Source of the DNA: Apostichopus japonicus
Taxonomy: Eukaryota; Echinodermata; Holothuroidea; Aspidochirotida; Stichopodidae
Assembly (NCBI RefSeq): GCF_037975245.1
Contig: NC_092576.1
Location: 27,357,611 to 27,421,610, forward strand
Reading direction: 5' to 3'
Length of the DNA stretch: 64,000 bases
This document shows, piece by piece, positions 24,329 to 35,599 of this stretch. The translations under genes were made by a program, and so were the position numbers. The notes beneath the pieces are model-generated. The model saw only the letters and a program-made list of their open reading frames with translations. It ran no database searches and was not told the DNA's origin. Position 1 is the first letter of the stretch; each line of letters opens with the position of its first letter.

Positions 24329-24596
24329 CCAACACCATCTCTCTATTCATATTCCTACCTGACAATTAATCAGAATGGACAAGTATAACTGAAATATTTA
24401 TTTCATTCTTGAAAATGTTTACAACAGATTAAGCCGCATACCACACACTGTGTCAGAGTTGTATCATCGCTTCAATGGGATATTTCACGGTACAATGATA
24501 TTTACACTAGTGGTTAAACAGGCTGTACTTTTTGGAAAAAAAAAAACAACACGGACCATGTTGATCCTTACATACGTTTACCATCTTATCACCAAC

Positions 24597-24652
24597 CTGT
24601 TTCCATTTGCCGGACTGCAGATCAAGCTGACTGGTATTTGCGGGCCAAAGAA
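24597..24652 (-). CDS. NLR cassette exon B3 (LQSG module)
   Basis: On the - strand, TTTTCTTTCTCTGAAG precedes and CAG|GTTGGTGAT follows 56 bp that enter in phase 1 and leave in phase 0. The peptide LWPANTSQLDLQSGKWKQ shares the LQSGxWK core with B2 and B4. It follows L3 by an 877-bp intron. The preceding L exon leaves a lone G that joins TT to make Val, so the phases agree. The function of the LQSG segment is unknown to me. By position it closes each repeat of the C-terminal recognition region. Confidence 0.82.
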
Positions 24653-25529
24653 CTTCAGAGAAAGAAAATTAAAATAACATTGACATTTTACTAGTCTTGC
24701 TCACCTACAATAACAACATAAAACTACCATGCTGAAATATTAAATAATTCTCGATTGTTATTTTGTTTTTGTTGATGGGATCTTTCTCTCTTTGCATCTC
24801 TCTTTCTGGTTTATTCATTTTCCAAACAGTAATAAACAAGCAAGATTAAAACGTGCAGAAAGAAATGTATTAATTACCTTAAGCTTTTAAATTTAGTAGG
24901 ATACTTTGCAATTTTGATAGTAAGGCGTTTCTAATGTCACTTTGTTATTACTATTCATTATCAGTGAATAATCATTACTAAGATTCGTTGCTTGAACATA
25001 CACGCCACGCCCCCCCCCCCCCCCTCGCGAGCATTTTGCCTTACACGAATTTCGCAGTAGAGTTTAAATTGAATTGAAAATATATATATAAAAAAACAGT
25101 AAAAACGTTTAGACTAAGAAATATACAAACATTTTAACTTTTCCGTCAAAATTCATAAAAGAAACGGCAAAGGATTGCAACACTTATAAACATCTCATAT
25201 ACCCATACACAATGGGATAGGTCCTAACCTTACACATGCTATATAAATGAATGGTAAATGCACAACCACTATCTAGCAGACAACGCAAGAAGTGCACGTC
25301 TGTGATGAAACCAAAATATGCAAATTTATGTAATGCACTATTTCCAATAATTCTGTCTGAGAAGTTGCTCTTCCCTCCGCAGTCCCGTCCCGCCACCCCC
25401 CCTCCCCTCATCCTACCCTTTCAAACACACGCAATCGTACAATCCACATTTCCAGAACCCACGCAAAGAGTTAGCACCTTTTTCACACTTATTTAATAAT
25501 CTCCCAGAGTATTATCTGCCGCAAAATAC

Positions 25530-25606
25530 CTTTAATATTCCTTGATTTTGCTGTTTCCGGTATCATCGCTGGACTGATGGATGTTGGCAGTTTACATCGA
25601 TAAAAC
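25530..25606 (-). CDS. NLR cassette exon L3 (leucine-rich-repeat-like)
   Basis: On the - strand, TTTCTTGTTTACAG|G and AAAG|GTATTTTGC delimit 77 bp, phase 2 in and phase 1 out. The peptide FYRCKLPTSISPAMIPE followed by KSRNIK continues the FKELW end of exon A3, giving an LxxLWxxxCxLP pattern like a leucine-rich-repeat strand. It is the same length and phase as L2 (41887-41963), and both carry the CxLPxS and KSRxIK landmarks. Confidence 0.83.
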
Positions 25607-26840
25607 CTGTAAACAAGAAAATAATGAAGTTAAGAATTGTGGTTAGTCTCGCTGGTCTAAAAGTAAAAAAAAAAAACGTCTGAATATATATGATGATTGT
25701 TCCTCTCGTTACTCAATCATTTCTGAATAATGTTGAACAACGCGTACCCAGCTTAGTGTAAATATAAAATGAACTTCCTGTATCTAATTTATATAATATA
25801 CAGTTTACACATTATATACATAATGATATAATGACAAAATGCTATCATTTCTTTAAGAAAACTGTTGCTGGCATGAGACAGTAATGTTGATCATATTTCA
25901 AAAGATTCCTCGGCTGATTTTTTCGTTCTTCTCTCTGTTTCCTATTTTTAATGTAATAAATTTAAGCGATTTCCCTATTCAAATCTATTCATGGTCCCGA
26001 TAATGTTATTGAAATGATAATACATCCATTTAAATGTACAAACTTAAATATCTTTAGCCTACTTGTGATATACCTGCCTCGTGACAGGTACGAGGCTCGG
26101 TTATAATAAACTACCCCGTGATGAAATGTCTTTTACATAACTGTTTCAACTAAGATTTAAACTGTACACATTTCACCGTAAAACTGTCGCAGCTGTCATT
26201 TGTGGATGGAGAAGTATTTTTATTACTATTGTGTTGTTAAACTATCTGCCATCTTTCACCATAACATATCTGCTTTACAAATTTATAAGAATCTGTTGAC
26301 TTTTATGGGTATCATTTTCGATAATTTCGATGATGGAATTACATCAAACTCGGTGTCACTTATTACTATCATTATTATCTTCATTTTTATATAATTAACA
26401 TATATAAGTATTCAGTCTTTAGATTTTTGCAAAGACATTACATACACATAACTTCATAATTGATGGTTATATTCTGCTGTGTCATGAGCAAAACTAAGGT
26501 GATTTTTCCATCTCAAAAATCTATCAGGGAATGGTATACCTGTTGGTAGGAATGAAATTTACAAGCTGAATCTATGAGGAAAGGGTCTTAGCTATTAGCC
26601 AATGATTCTCTTGGCTGTTGCAAATACATGATGTGAAATTGCCGTCTTTCTTTATCATTTTAACCAAACCTGTAGAAGTATGATAAATATATATTTCGTC
26701 TTTTATGCAGTGTTTTATGTATATGCCTGCATAAGGACATTAATGTTAACTAACATACAAACATTCAAGACGTACGCTTAGACCTATATTAATATATATG
26801 TGCTAATTTTTTCTCCTCCATATCAATATCTTGTACTCAC

Positions 26841-27043
26841 CAAAGTTCTTTGAATCTCCTAGACTGTACTCCATAGTTCAATAGTCCAATAACGTCTTCC
26901 TCAGTAAGTTCTGCTGAGCTTGCATTTACTGATAATTTCTCCAGTGTCGAGAGGATTGGTAAACAAAGACCAGATTGGAGCACGATATCACCTTTATCTA
27001 CCTTACTGTAGGACCACTTCATTAATAGTTTCGATATTGGTAT
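26841..27043 (-). CDS. NLR cassette exon A3 (LTEEDV module)
   Basis: On the - strand, TACCTCTCACTGCAG|ATA and CTTTG|GTGAGTAC bracket 203 bp (67 codons plus 2 nt), phase 0 in and phase 2 out. It begins IPISKLLMKW, has VLQSGLCLPILSTLEKL in the middle and ends ELTEEDVIGLLNYGVQ followed by RRFKEL. Exon A2 (44792-45009) has the same landmarks: IPIT, VLNSGLKL, VLTEEDVLMIFRYGL, HLKDL. The A exons probably form helical or leucine-rich segments of the ligand-sensing part of the receptor; this is inference. Confidence 0.85.
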
Positions 27044-30000
27044 CTGCAGTGAGAGGTATATCAGGATTATGATTGCTCAATTTAACTTGATACTCTCACG
27101 TGTTCTTATTGTTATTTCATTTAATAGCTTCTATTACAGAGAAACCTGCAATTGGTGCTTAAATTATTAAAGATGTAAATTTTAATATTTATTCCTTCTC
27201 GAATATTATTGTATTAAAACAAAACAAAAGTATTGTTGCATTAAAAAAATCACATATATTTTGGACAAGTTATCCTAAAAAAAATTTAAATAAGGACTAA
27301 AGTTGCAATATGAATTATTTAGAGCAGACTGTTTTATTGACCTTATATGACAACAATGCACTATAAAATATAACATCATTAGGCTATGTTCGACTCCTAG
27401 CTATGTATTTTGAGTTAGGTTTTATTACTCACGGTGTAACGGTGACCCTGTCACACGTACCTACCCTTGTAGTATTAAGATATAATTGTATTTGCTTGCA
27501 ATCCAGGTTAGAAATTAATGCGTGATTGGAACCATTTTGGTTTCTTTTAACATGAAAAATGTGTCTTTAAGTCAAAAAAAAATAAAAGGAAAACAGCAAT
27601 ATGCGGCACACCCATTTAATGTATATGTTTACTTTTATTTGCAAAATACATCCATCTGACGCATTTGTTTAATTCCATAAACACTCCAGCGATTTAAATA
27701 TAAATGCATAAATTAGTAATTTTTACCTTAATTGAAGAGCATTTCCTGGTGCAATACAATATCTTACCATTCACCACTGGTGTATAAGAATATGCTCAAA
27801 ACAACCCGAATTACAATTTTTACAAATCACGGCTGCATGTTTAGATTAAATCACAACTTGACGAGTCATATCATTGTCCAGTACGTAAATATGTAGGCAA
27901 AGGTCTAATACAGTAATTGTCATGTGTGGGCAGTATACCTTATTACTGTGTATTTCTCTCAGACTCGCTATATTGTTAAAAAGTTAATAAGGTATGAATC
28001 TAATCGGTTTACAAATTTCTCCTCGCAAGTGTATATATCCTATTAGTAGTACTGTAGGCCTACTGTACTTGTTCCACAGACCTATTTAATCTAGCCATAT
28101 AAAGTGTACGTTACTTTTTCCTTGGCCAGAATGAAACTGCAGAGCAAGGCGATGCAGTCAAAGCAGCCGGCGCTTGCCCACAACTCTCACGTTGACAACC
28201 CGCCACAGAGGAAAACATCTCCCGAGAATTCATCACACACTCGGCCTAGAATAGTGGGGAGTAACGAGTTGTTCTCTGCTACACTGATTTTAGTATGCAT
28301 TTTTTCTAACTTTGGTTATTTTTATTTGATTTGTGTGCAAACATTTTGTGCAGAATTGATGTTGAATTTATTATGAAGCCATATGTGATTAAGTTAACGC
28401 AGTATATAAACAAGATGTGCACTAACGATTAACGTTGCTAAATTGTGTCATCGCTCACCGAAGAATGTTCGTGTAAGTAACTAATTAAGCCCGACTGCCC
28501 GAGACTCATCTACTCCTCCTGATTATTGCAATCATGTTTGTATAAGTTAAATTATGAGTAGGGGCCTAGCCTAGATTATTTCGAGGCGGCTTAAAATTCC
28601 AATCGTCAAGTTATCTATGAAAAATAAGTTTAGCCTATATCTAATGAGACTTTCGCACTAGCCTGGATTATAAGCTTGCTGCCTCTAATCGTGTGTGCAA
28701 TTGGTGGATTAACTTGATATTTAACTATACTAATGGATATGTCAAGCATAATTAGTAAATAACGCTCACCTAGGCCCACTAATGCTATATACCCACTCTT
28801 AGTTCCTTCTTCTAAGATGAACGTTACACTGAACCGGCGAGAAATTAGGCCTAGGCCCTATACAAGACTTTTTGCATTTAAAAAGCAACTTGACATAACG
28901 TTGACCGTAAACACAAATCAACTCATGTAAGGAATCGTTTCATACCACCGTAGGGAAATCCGTGCCGCATGAATTATTTCAGAATAAGAAATCAAATAAA
29001 ATAAACCTCGTCAACATATACACAGGCTACACTGCATTTTTAGTTAACCGAAAATCCATTTCTACGTGTAGGCAGTTGCTCCTGTCATTACAATGATGTG
29101 TCTATACGCACAGTGTTCTGTGTAGGCCCTAATTTAAACTTACATGGCAGCTAACTCTAAGTTTAAGCGGTTGCCGTAGGGTCTACAACATTAGACATAA
29201 AAATAACAAAAGTACCGTACACAGCGGTGACACAAATTCGTATTAAATTCAATATTAGTCTGACAACAGTTAACACAAGTTTCAGCTTGACATGCACTTA
29301 CCTGCATAGGCTACTCAGTGCACTGACAACCAACAATGGATGCGACCGTTTTGAAAGCATCGCTAGTGCAGTGGTATCGTATAAAAACCAATAGAAAACG
29401 ATATGTGATCACAGACAAATTTTAATAGTAAACAACAGTTACACAAACACACGTAGCGTCAATTGCGCGGTCTACTACAGTATAACAAGTAACACGTCCT
29501 GTAGGCTGTAGTAACCTTGACATTCTTGCTTAGAAACATGATGTAATGAAGGCAATTAGTTGTATCCATTGAGGGTGAGGGGCGTGTACAGTGAAGAGTA
29601 TGAGATACATGATTATGTATGTAGTTCGTGTACGTGTTGTGAGTGTGTGGTCGGGAATGGGGGGGGGGGTTAGTTCTCGTTGAATATATTGGGTGTATCT
29701 GTCCGGTGTGGGGAGTGCGGGATGTGATGTCCTGACTGGTTTGATGGCAGTAAGGTTTATTGTCAAGTATTCTCATTATATTCGCCGCCTTTAGAAAACA
29801 AACAAACAAATTTACATACGATAAGATTAAATAAGTATTACATGAAAGGAAGGGAAAATCTCGTTTTGGTTGTAGAGGAAGTGCAGCGATAAAATTTGTA
29901 ATAGTCGAGTCGAAGTTTTTTTGTATTAAACTTTGGTGTTTTTCTCTACATTCATAACTTTGGAAAATTTCATTTGATATTATATTATAGGCTAATTTTA

Positions 30001-30255
30001 CATATTACAATTTGGCGGTGCCGTTTGTTAGGAAATGCCATAGTATTGGTACTATCTAATGTGCTATCAGAATATGAACACCGGCTTCATAAACTTTGAA
30101 TTATTTGGGCTGAAGAATGGAGCATAGGCTATACCCCTTCACCCTCCCCACCACAAGATATCAGGATAATTCCTTACTTCAGTCGGGTCCATACGGAGAC
30201 TATTATGATTGTACTGGTCAGTCTGGGTATATAAGGACAGTGACTAATATCACAA
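27044..30255. other. Part of the 12.4-kb C2-A3 intron; no exon recognised
   Basis: AT-rich sequence. One open frame near 28104-28376 (+) and one near 29459-29809 (-) show no recognisable domain or splice context and are treated as chance. Confidence 0.4.
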
Positions 30256-30890
30256 TGTAAGGCTTATTTTAGGTAGTTCGGGAATGGTAAGCCCGGCCTT
30301 ACACTGATACCGTAGAACCGAGCGTGAAACGTGAAATAATCAGGAAAAGCGGGTACTGGATAATATATGTCTTCTTTTATTGATTCAGGATAAAACTATA
30401 ACTTTGGAACTTGAGATAATTAAAATGTAAAGAGCCCGAAGTCTACAGACGTAAATATAAATTACGGAGCCTACTGTTCTACGTCTGTAGACTTCGGGAG
30501 ATAAACTTGAACTCCTCGATAAATCTTTAAGAAACACTTAAACCCCTGATTCCAAAATAACAAATTAAGACGCGTTGCACAGGGCACACGCTCTGCCCTT
30601 GAACCCGATTGGTGTAAACTTTTAACTCACCCCTTACCAAACTCTTGATTGGTTGAGTGCCAACCTGATATGCAGATGAGCATATGCAAATGGGCACTCA
30701 ACCAATTTGAACCAGTTTGGCTGTCTTCCAACCCCGAATCATTTAAAACAAAAGATACGCTTCTAATAGTGCGTGATTTATATCCCGCCACACCACAGCG
30801 CAAACCACCAATGCGCGAGCCATGTGTGACGTCATAATGACAATAACTAGAATACGCTTCACAATGACAATAACTAGAATACGCTTCACA
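30256..30890 (-). repeat. Gypsy 3' LTR
   Basis: 635 bp, TGTAAGG to CTTCACA on the + strand, near-identical to 34333-34967. It contains the exact inverted repeat CCCGAAGTCTACAGACGTA (30435-30453) and its complement (30480-30498), separated by 26 bases. It ends in a doubled ATGACAATAACTAGAATACG block. Confidence 0.93.
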
Positions 30891-32136
30891 CAGGATTTAC
30901 CCATAATAGGAAATGTCCTCATTTCCAAATTAAAATTCAAACAAGTAAGCAATATGTTAACACCAACTAGAATTCAAAACAAATATATTTAATAAGAAAT
31001 AGAAAAACCAACACCTAGGTCTTTTCTTTTGAAATTAAAAGAGTGGAAAAAAAAAATATATATAAATATAGGAAGACCAATATTTGGGTCCTTCCTTTAG
31101 AAGTTCTAAGAGTATAAGGGGGATATTCTATAACCCACAACCACACAGCTAACAAACATTACATATATATAAATATACAATGCTTAAAATGCAATAATAA
31201 CGTGCACTTCTGTTTATGTTTAAAATATTGGTAAGTAAATAGAACACCGACATAAAACCATATCCCAATTCTTCCACCACCATGCTCAACCAACACAGAT
31301 GAACCTGATGTTACCAGACAACTCTACCACAACTATTATAAAGTAAGTATACCACACTTCAGATCAACTGTCAAATAAGATCACATATAAACAAAAAAAT
31401 AATATGATGCGCCGGTTCAATGGCGACCCAATAAACATGTAAAACCACAAACAAAATCCAATGACTGAGGACAAGGCGCGTTCTAGCCTCCCTTAAACAT
31501 CAAAGGACTGAGAAGAGAACAAAAGTCTAAACTAATTGCTGATGGGTGATCAAGCCATGTACAATATCTTCGTTTCTGCCGGAAATAACCATCATGCTCC
31601 TTAATCGAGGTTCATGGCTAATCGCGGTCAACAAATGTTACATCTACCTCATACATAAATTTAAAAAAAAATAATATCAATTTGTGGAACAACCCTAATT
31701 ACTCTCCTGTCGTCGTTTTGAGATGCGACAATTGGCAGGAGCATAGTAATCCCAACTTAAAATGAATTATGAACAAAATACAATTTACAAACATGCATGC
31801 AATTTATAAGACAGCTTCTCAAAAACAAGATACACATTAATTCATAATGAACCAGGGCAAAACTAACTGTCACACCAGATACTATCTAAACATTCCAATA
31901 CAAGGGATGGAAGAATGGAGAAAGGTAATACTCAATGACTTATTATCTTAAATTCAAATTCATAACTTTAAATTCAAAAGTTACCTCATAAATTCCTGTC
32001 AGAGAAAAGACAATTACCCTTTCTAATATAAAAGGCGTAAGTCTTAAAAAGAAGGAAAGACAAAAAAAAAAATTCATAACTACTTATCCTTATGAAAAGA
32101 ATGATAATAATTATGGCTTAAACCATCTCATCAGAC

Positions 32137-33255
32137 CTAACGATCCAACTCATAATCACTAAGATAGTTAGGCAGCTTTACCTCCCTACCTAAACGTGTA
32201 AGTCTTTTATTATCTAAACGTTTTCCACCTTGCAACTCAGGAGAAATTCCAGACGTATCTAGATTACTCTCAAAGTGAAATGGTAAATTTCTATAAAATT
32301 CATCCAAGGACAAATTTGGCAAATAATTCCCTTGAACCACACTAGGTGGATTTGGCTGAATAAGCTTTTCATTTACATCCTCTAAACTATAGGGAGAAAC
32401 ATAAGGCTTAAGTCGGTTATAATGTATGACTTTAGATGGAATGGAAGATTTACTCAAATCTTGTAATTGATAAGTTACACCATTGTTCATAACTCTAATT
32501 ACTCTATGAGGACCTTTCCATCGAGCGGCTAACTTATCACGTTGCTTAGCTGGATCGTTTACCCACACTAAATCTCCAACAACATAAGGTAGAAATCGAG
32601 TCTTCAACTCTACATAATCAGCCTGTTTTTCTTGAGCTTTCACCAATTCTTGGCCAACAATCTTACTAGCTTCTTTCATACGTTTAGTGATGTCATCAAC
32701 AAAATCACCATAGCTACTATGACAACTGTAACCAACTGGAGTGTCACCAAACATAACCTCGAGGGGCATTCGAGCTTCTCTGCCATTCACCAGAAAGAAT
32801 GGTGAGTAACCAATGCTAGAATGGACACTAGTATTATAGGAAAAAGCGATATGATTGAGCATCTTATCCCATTGGTTACCAGTTGAGAATAATCTCTTAC
32901 TCAATTCACTCTTAAGTGTTCGATTGAATCTTTCTACCTGACCATCTGATTGTGGGTGATAAGGACTAGTACGAGTTTTCACTATTCCCATTAGTTTACA
33001 CAAGCTATGCACCAACTTGGATTCAAATTGTTTACCTTGGTCAGTGTGTAATACTTCTGATATCCCATGTTCGCAGAAATACTTATCAAATAAACACTGT
33101 GCAACAGTCTCTGCTGTTTGATCTGGCAAGGCATACATATTAATGTATTTAGTGAAGTAATCAGTTACAACCAACACATATCTATTGCCATTCGTAGTTA
33201 GGGGTAACTCAGTTATATCAGCAGCAACTCTCTCAAATGGTTTGTTAACTATCAT
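32137..33255 (-). CDS. Gypsy integrase (Pol C-terminal part)
   Basis: This open frame of 372 codons encodes a retrotransposon integrase, which inserts element cDNA into chromosomes. The DDE triad is intact: D13 in AADITEL, D72 in LHTDQGKQF and E108 in QSDGQVERF, with the usual 35 residues between D72 and E108. A GPY/F-type C-terminal domain follows (KLAARWKGPHRV, about residues 240-270) and then a tail without a recognisable chromodomain. In-frame codons continue upstream of the first Met as APLEP, which normally follows the zinc-binding HHCC domain. That domain and all upstream Pol are gone, so the ATG is internal to the ancestral Pol. The deletion join lies at about 33255-33280. Confidence 0.92.
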   Translation of the reverse strand: MIVNKPFERVAADITELPLTTNGNRYVLVVTDYFTKYINMYALPDQTAETVAQCLFDKYFCEHGISEVLHTDQGKQFESKLVHSLCKLMGIVKTRTSPYHPQSDGQVERFNRTLKSELSKRLFSTGNQWDKMLNHIAFSYNTSVHSSIGYSPFFLVNGREARMPLEVMFGDTPVGYSCHSSYGDFVDDITKRMKEASKIVGQELVKAQEKQADYVELKTRFLPYVVGDLVWVNDPAKQRDKLAARWKGPHRVIRVMNNGVTYQLQDLSKSSIPSKVIHYNRLKPYVSPYSLEDVNEKLIQPNPPSVVQGNYLPNLSLDEFYRNLPFHFESNLDTSGISPELQGGKRLDNKRLTRLGREVKLPNYLSDYELDR

Positions 33256-33260
33256 TGGCT

Positions 33261-33449
33261 CTAAAGGAGCACGAAAAGGTGAAAATCTTCACTGCCTGTA
33301 CCCAGAAAAGGTGGGGGAAGTTCAACCCTAATATTATCATAATGGGGTGGTGCCATCATTTCGGTAGTATCACCCAATAGTGGGTACCTTATAGTGTTAC
33401 GAGAACTGGAGCCTCTACGTCTAGTCATAAAGTTTTTGGCGAAGAACAA
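33261..33449 (-). pseudogene. Gag N-terminal remnant, cut by the internal deletion
   Basis: A 62-codon frame starting MFFAKNF includes VELPPPFLGTGSEDFHLF, the look of a retrotransposon Gag start just before the capsid region. It ends at a stop formed at the junction, where the next bases are integrase sequence in another frame. It sits between the 5' LTR leader and integrase as expected for Gag in an element that has lost about 3 kb. Assignment to Gag is by position and style only. Confidence 0.55.
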
Positions 33450-34332
33450 TGAAATTCAGTTTCACCAGTTTAAAATAAATACAATATCCTAAAAATTTAT
33501 ATACCAGTTGGGGGTGCCTGTAAACAGTCTATACTCAACAATATGTGTACCAGAATGGATAATCTGTGACCACACTAGGCTATTTGGCCTTTTAAAGAAA
33601 ATTGTTTCTAACAATTCAAAATTTCTTGTAGATAACCAAACATAGGGGAGTGAAAAGTGGGAACGAGGGTTAAAAATATTACGAATATTATTTATCATCT
33701 AAATAATTCAACTTACTCAAGTAATATATCGTATAATACAGTATTTTAATAAACTGGTACTGGTTCTGGTACTGGTAGTAGTGGTACTGGTTATGGTTAG
33801 GACAGGCGCCGTTGTGTTGGGCTCGTTGGTTAGGCTTCGTTAACGTCGGGCCTACACCTAAATTTGTCGCTAACTCCCAAATCTGGTTTCAATCCTAATT
33901 TAATTTTCTAATACACTTTTATGGGTTGATCTTCGTTCCTAAGCACATAAAAAAAATTCTAAAGTATAATCTAAACTACAAACAAAAACTTGGTAGAAGT
34001 ACTGCACTCCGACATCAACGTCTACGGACCTGGATAGGCATCGGCGGAAAGGTGACCAGACATCCGATAGACAATCTGCCGTTGGAGCAACCGTTGATTT
34101 TCCTAATTCCCTCCGTATGCGTAGCAGTGACGATATACATGGGTGGTGGTATACAAAAAGTTCCTTAATACTAGTAGGGCTATAAAAGTTAAAAGTTTTA
34201 CCATAAAATAGGCGAATTATAAGTAAAACGTCTTCGTTTACTGTCTGCCTGCGATGATCTTTCTCCCGCTGCAAAAATGTTCCATAATTTTTCGATGGTG
34301 TGTTCCAGTTCTTAAACCGCTGCCACCAAATA

Positions 34333-34967
34333 TGTAAGGCTTATTTTAGGTAGTTCGGGAACGGTAAGCCCGGCCTTACACTGATACCGTAGAACCGAGC
34401 GTGAAACGTGAAATAATCAGGAAAAGCGGGTACTGGATAATATATGTCTTCTTTTATTGATTCAGGATAAAACTATAACTTTGGAACTTGAGATAATTAA
34501 AATGTAAAGAGCCCGAAGTCTACAGACGTAAATATAAATTACGGAGCCAACTTTTCTACGTCCGTAGACTTCGGATGATAAACTTGAACTCCTCGATAAA
34601 TCTTTAAGAAACACTTAAACCCCTGATTCCAAAATAACAAATTAAGACGCGTTGCACAGGGCACACGCTCTGCCCTTGAACCCGATTGGTGTAAACTTTT
34701 AACTCACCCCTTACCAAACTCTTGATTGGTTGAGTGCCAACCTGATATGCAGATGAGCATATGCAAATGGGCACTCAACCAATTTGAACCAGTTTGGCTG
34801 TCTTCCAACCCCGAATCATTTAAAACAAAAGATACGCTTCTAATAGTGCGTGATTTATATCCCGCCACACCACAGCGCAAACCACCAATGCGCGAGCCAT
34901 GGGTGACGTCATAATGACAATAACTAGAATACGCTTCACAATGACAATAACTAGAATACGCTTCACA
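34333..34967 (-). repeat. Gypsy 5' LTR
   Basis: 635 bp, about 99% like the 3' LTR by eye. The inverted repeat seen in the 3' LTR is present, but the second arm has changes (TACGTCCGTAGACTTCGG). Confidence 0.93.
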
Positions 34968-34994
34968 ACAATGTAACTGCGATGTAAGCACTAA

Positions 34995-35228
34995 AGCCCG
35001 GGTCACATCTGCGCGATTCAACGCGCGATTCAACTCGCAACTAAAATCACGCGAATCAGAAAAGTTGCTTCTAAGAAGTTGCGCTGATTAGAACATTGCT
35101 CTATTGCAAATCGACGGCGCAACTTTTTTTGCGCAACAAGTTGATACCCGTGTCTAACTACGCGATTCAACCTTCAATTGTATTGCGAGTTGAATCGCGT
35201 GTTGAATCGCGCAGATGTGACCCGGGCT
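34995..35228. mobile_element. Harbinger-like MITE, 234 bp, TAA target duplication
   Basis: AGCCCGGGTCACATCTGCGC opens the element and its complement closes it. The inverted repeats extend about 45 bp with few mismatches and include twofold CGCGATTCAAC units. TAA flanks both ends (34992-34994, 35229-35231), the three-base TWA duplication of PIF/Harbinger transposons. There is no coding capacity. It begins 27 bp beyond the Gypsy 5' LTR. Confidence 0.85.
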
Positions 35229-35318
35229 TAACATGTTGAAACTTAGAATTCGGTGAGATTGCTGAAAAGCGTCTGTGTATACGTTGTTTAGGTCATTCCT
35301 CCCCTGATAGTGTATGTA

Positions 35319-35597
35319 TGGCAAGCCGTTTTAACATTTACCTCACAATTCCACTAAAGTGGAATACACTTCACTTATAGGTGGAATTTAATTCCGCCTA
35401 AGTGAAATGTATTCCACTTAAGTGAAATGCCTACCACTTAAGTGAAATGCATTCCACTTAAGCGAAATGCATTCCACCTAAGTGAAATTGGATTTCCTTG
35501 AGTGAAATGCACATCACTTAAGTGGAAATTAATTCCACCTAAGTGAAATGTATTTCACTTCAGTGGAATTGCGAGGTAATGTTAAAACGGCTTGCCA
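35319..35597. mobile_element. Foldback MITE with internal palindromic repeats
   Basis: The outer inverted repeats TGGCAAGCCGTTTTAACAT and ATGTTAAAACGGCTTGCCA are exact complements, extended inward by ACCTC and GTGGAATT-type pairing. The interior is about ten copies of a 20-bp unit of the type CACTTAAGTGAAATGCATTC, itself built on the palindrome CACTTAAGTG. The left flank is TA; the right flank is TT where TA would be expected of a mariner-type insertion. No coding capacity. Confidence 0.85.
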
Positions 35598-35599
35598 TT

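Larger units (their letters stand above)
30256..34967 (-). mobile_element. Gypsy LTR retrotransposon, internally deleted, 4-bp TSD
   Basis: Two 635-bp LTRs in direct orientation (30256-30890 and 34333-34967) flank a 3.4-kb interior. ACAA lies directly outside both ends (30252-30255, 34968-34971). The LTRs begin TG and end CA and differ by about seven bases when compared by eye, roughly 1%, so insertion is recent. Coding is on the - strand, which makes 34333-34967 the 5' LTR. Four bases inside it, TGGTGGCAGCGG looks like a tRNA primer-binding site. Gag start and integrase remain, while protease, reverse transcriptase and RNase H are missing. The element needs help from an intact relative. It lies in the NLR intron in the same orientation as the gene. 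Confidence 0.93.

Noticed and set aside
28104-28376. 90-codon + strand open frame with a GC-richer start
   Set aside because: No domain is recognised, no paired splice sites keep a frame, and a hydrophobic AT-rich tail follows; not supported as a gene.
29459-29809. 116-codon - strand open frame rich in Thr, Pro and His
   Set aside because: Low-complexity composition caused by GTGTG/TGGGG sequence on the + strand, with an overlapping frame of similar quality.
34200-34274. TVNEDVLLII peptide on the - strand, resembling the NLR LTEEDV module
   Set aside because: It lies inside the Gypsy leader between the 5' LTR and Gag and has no splice sites in the A-exon phases; treated as chance.
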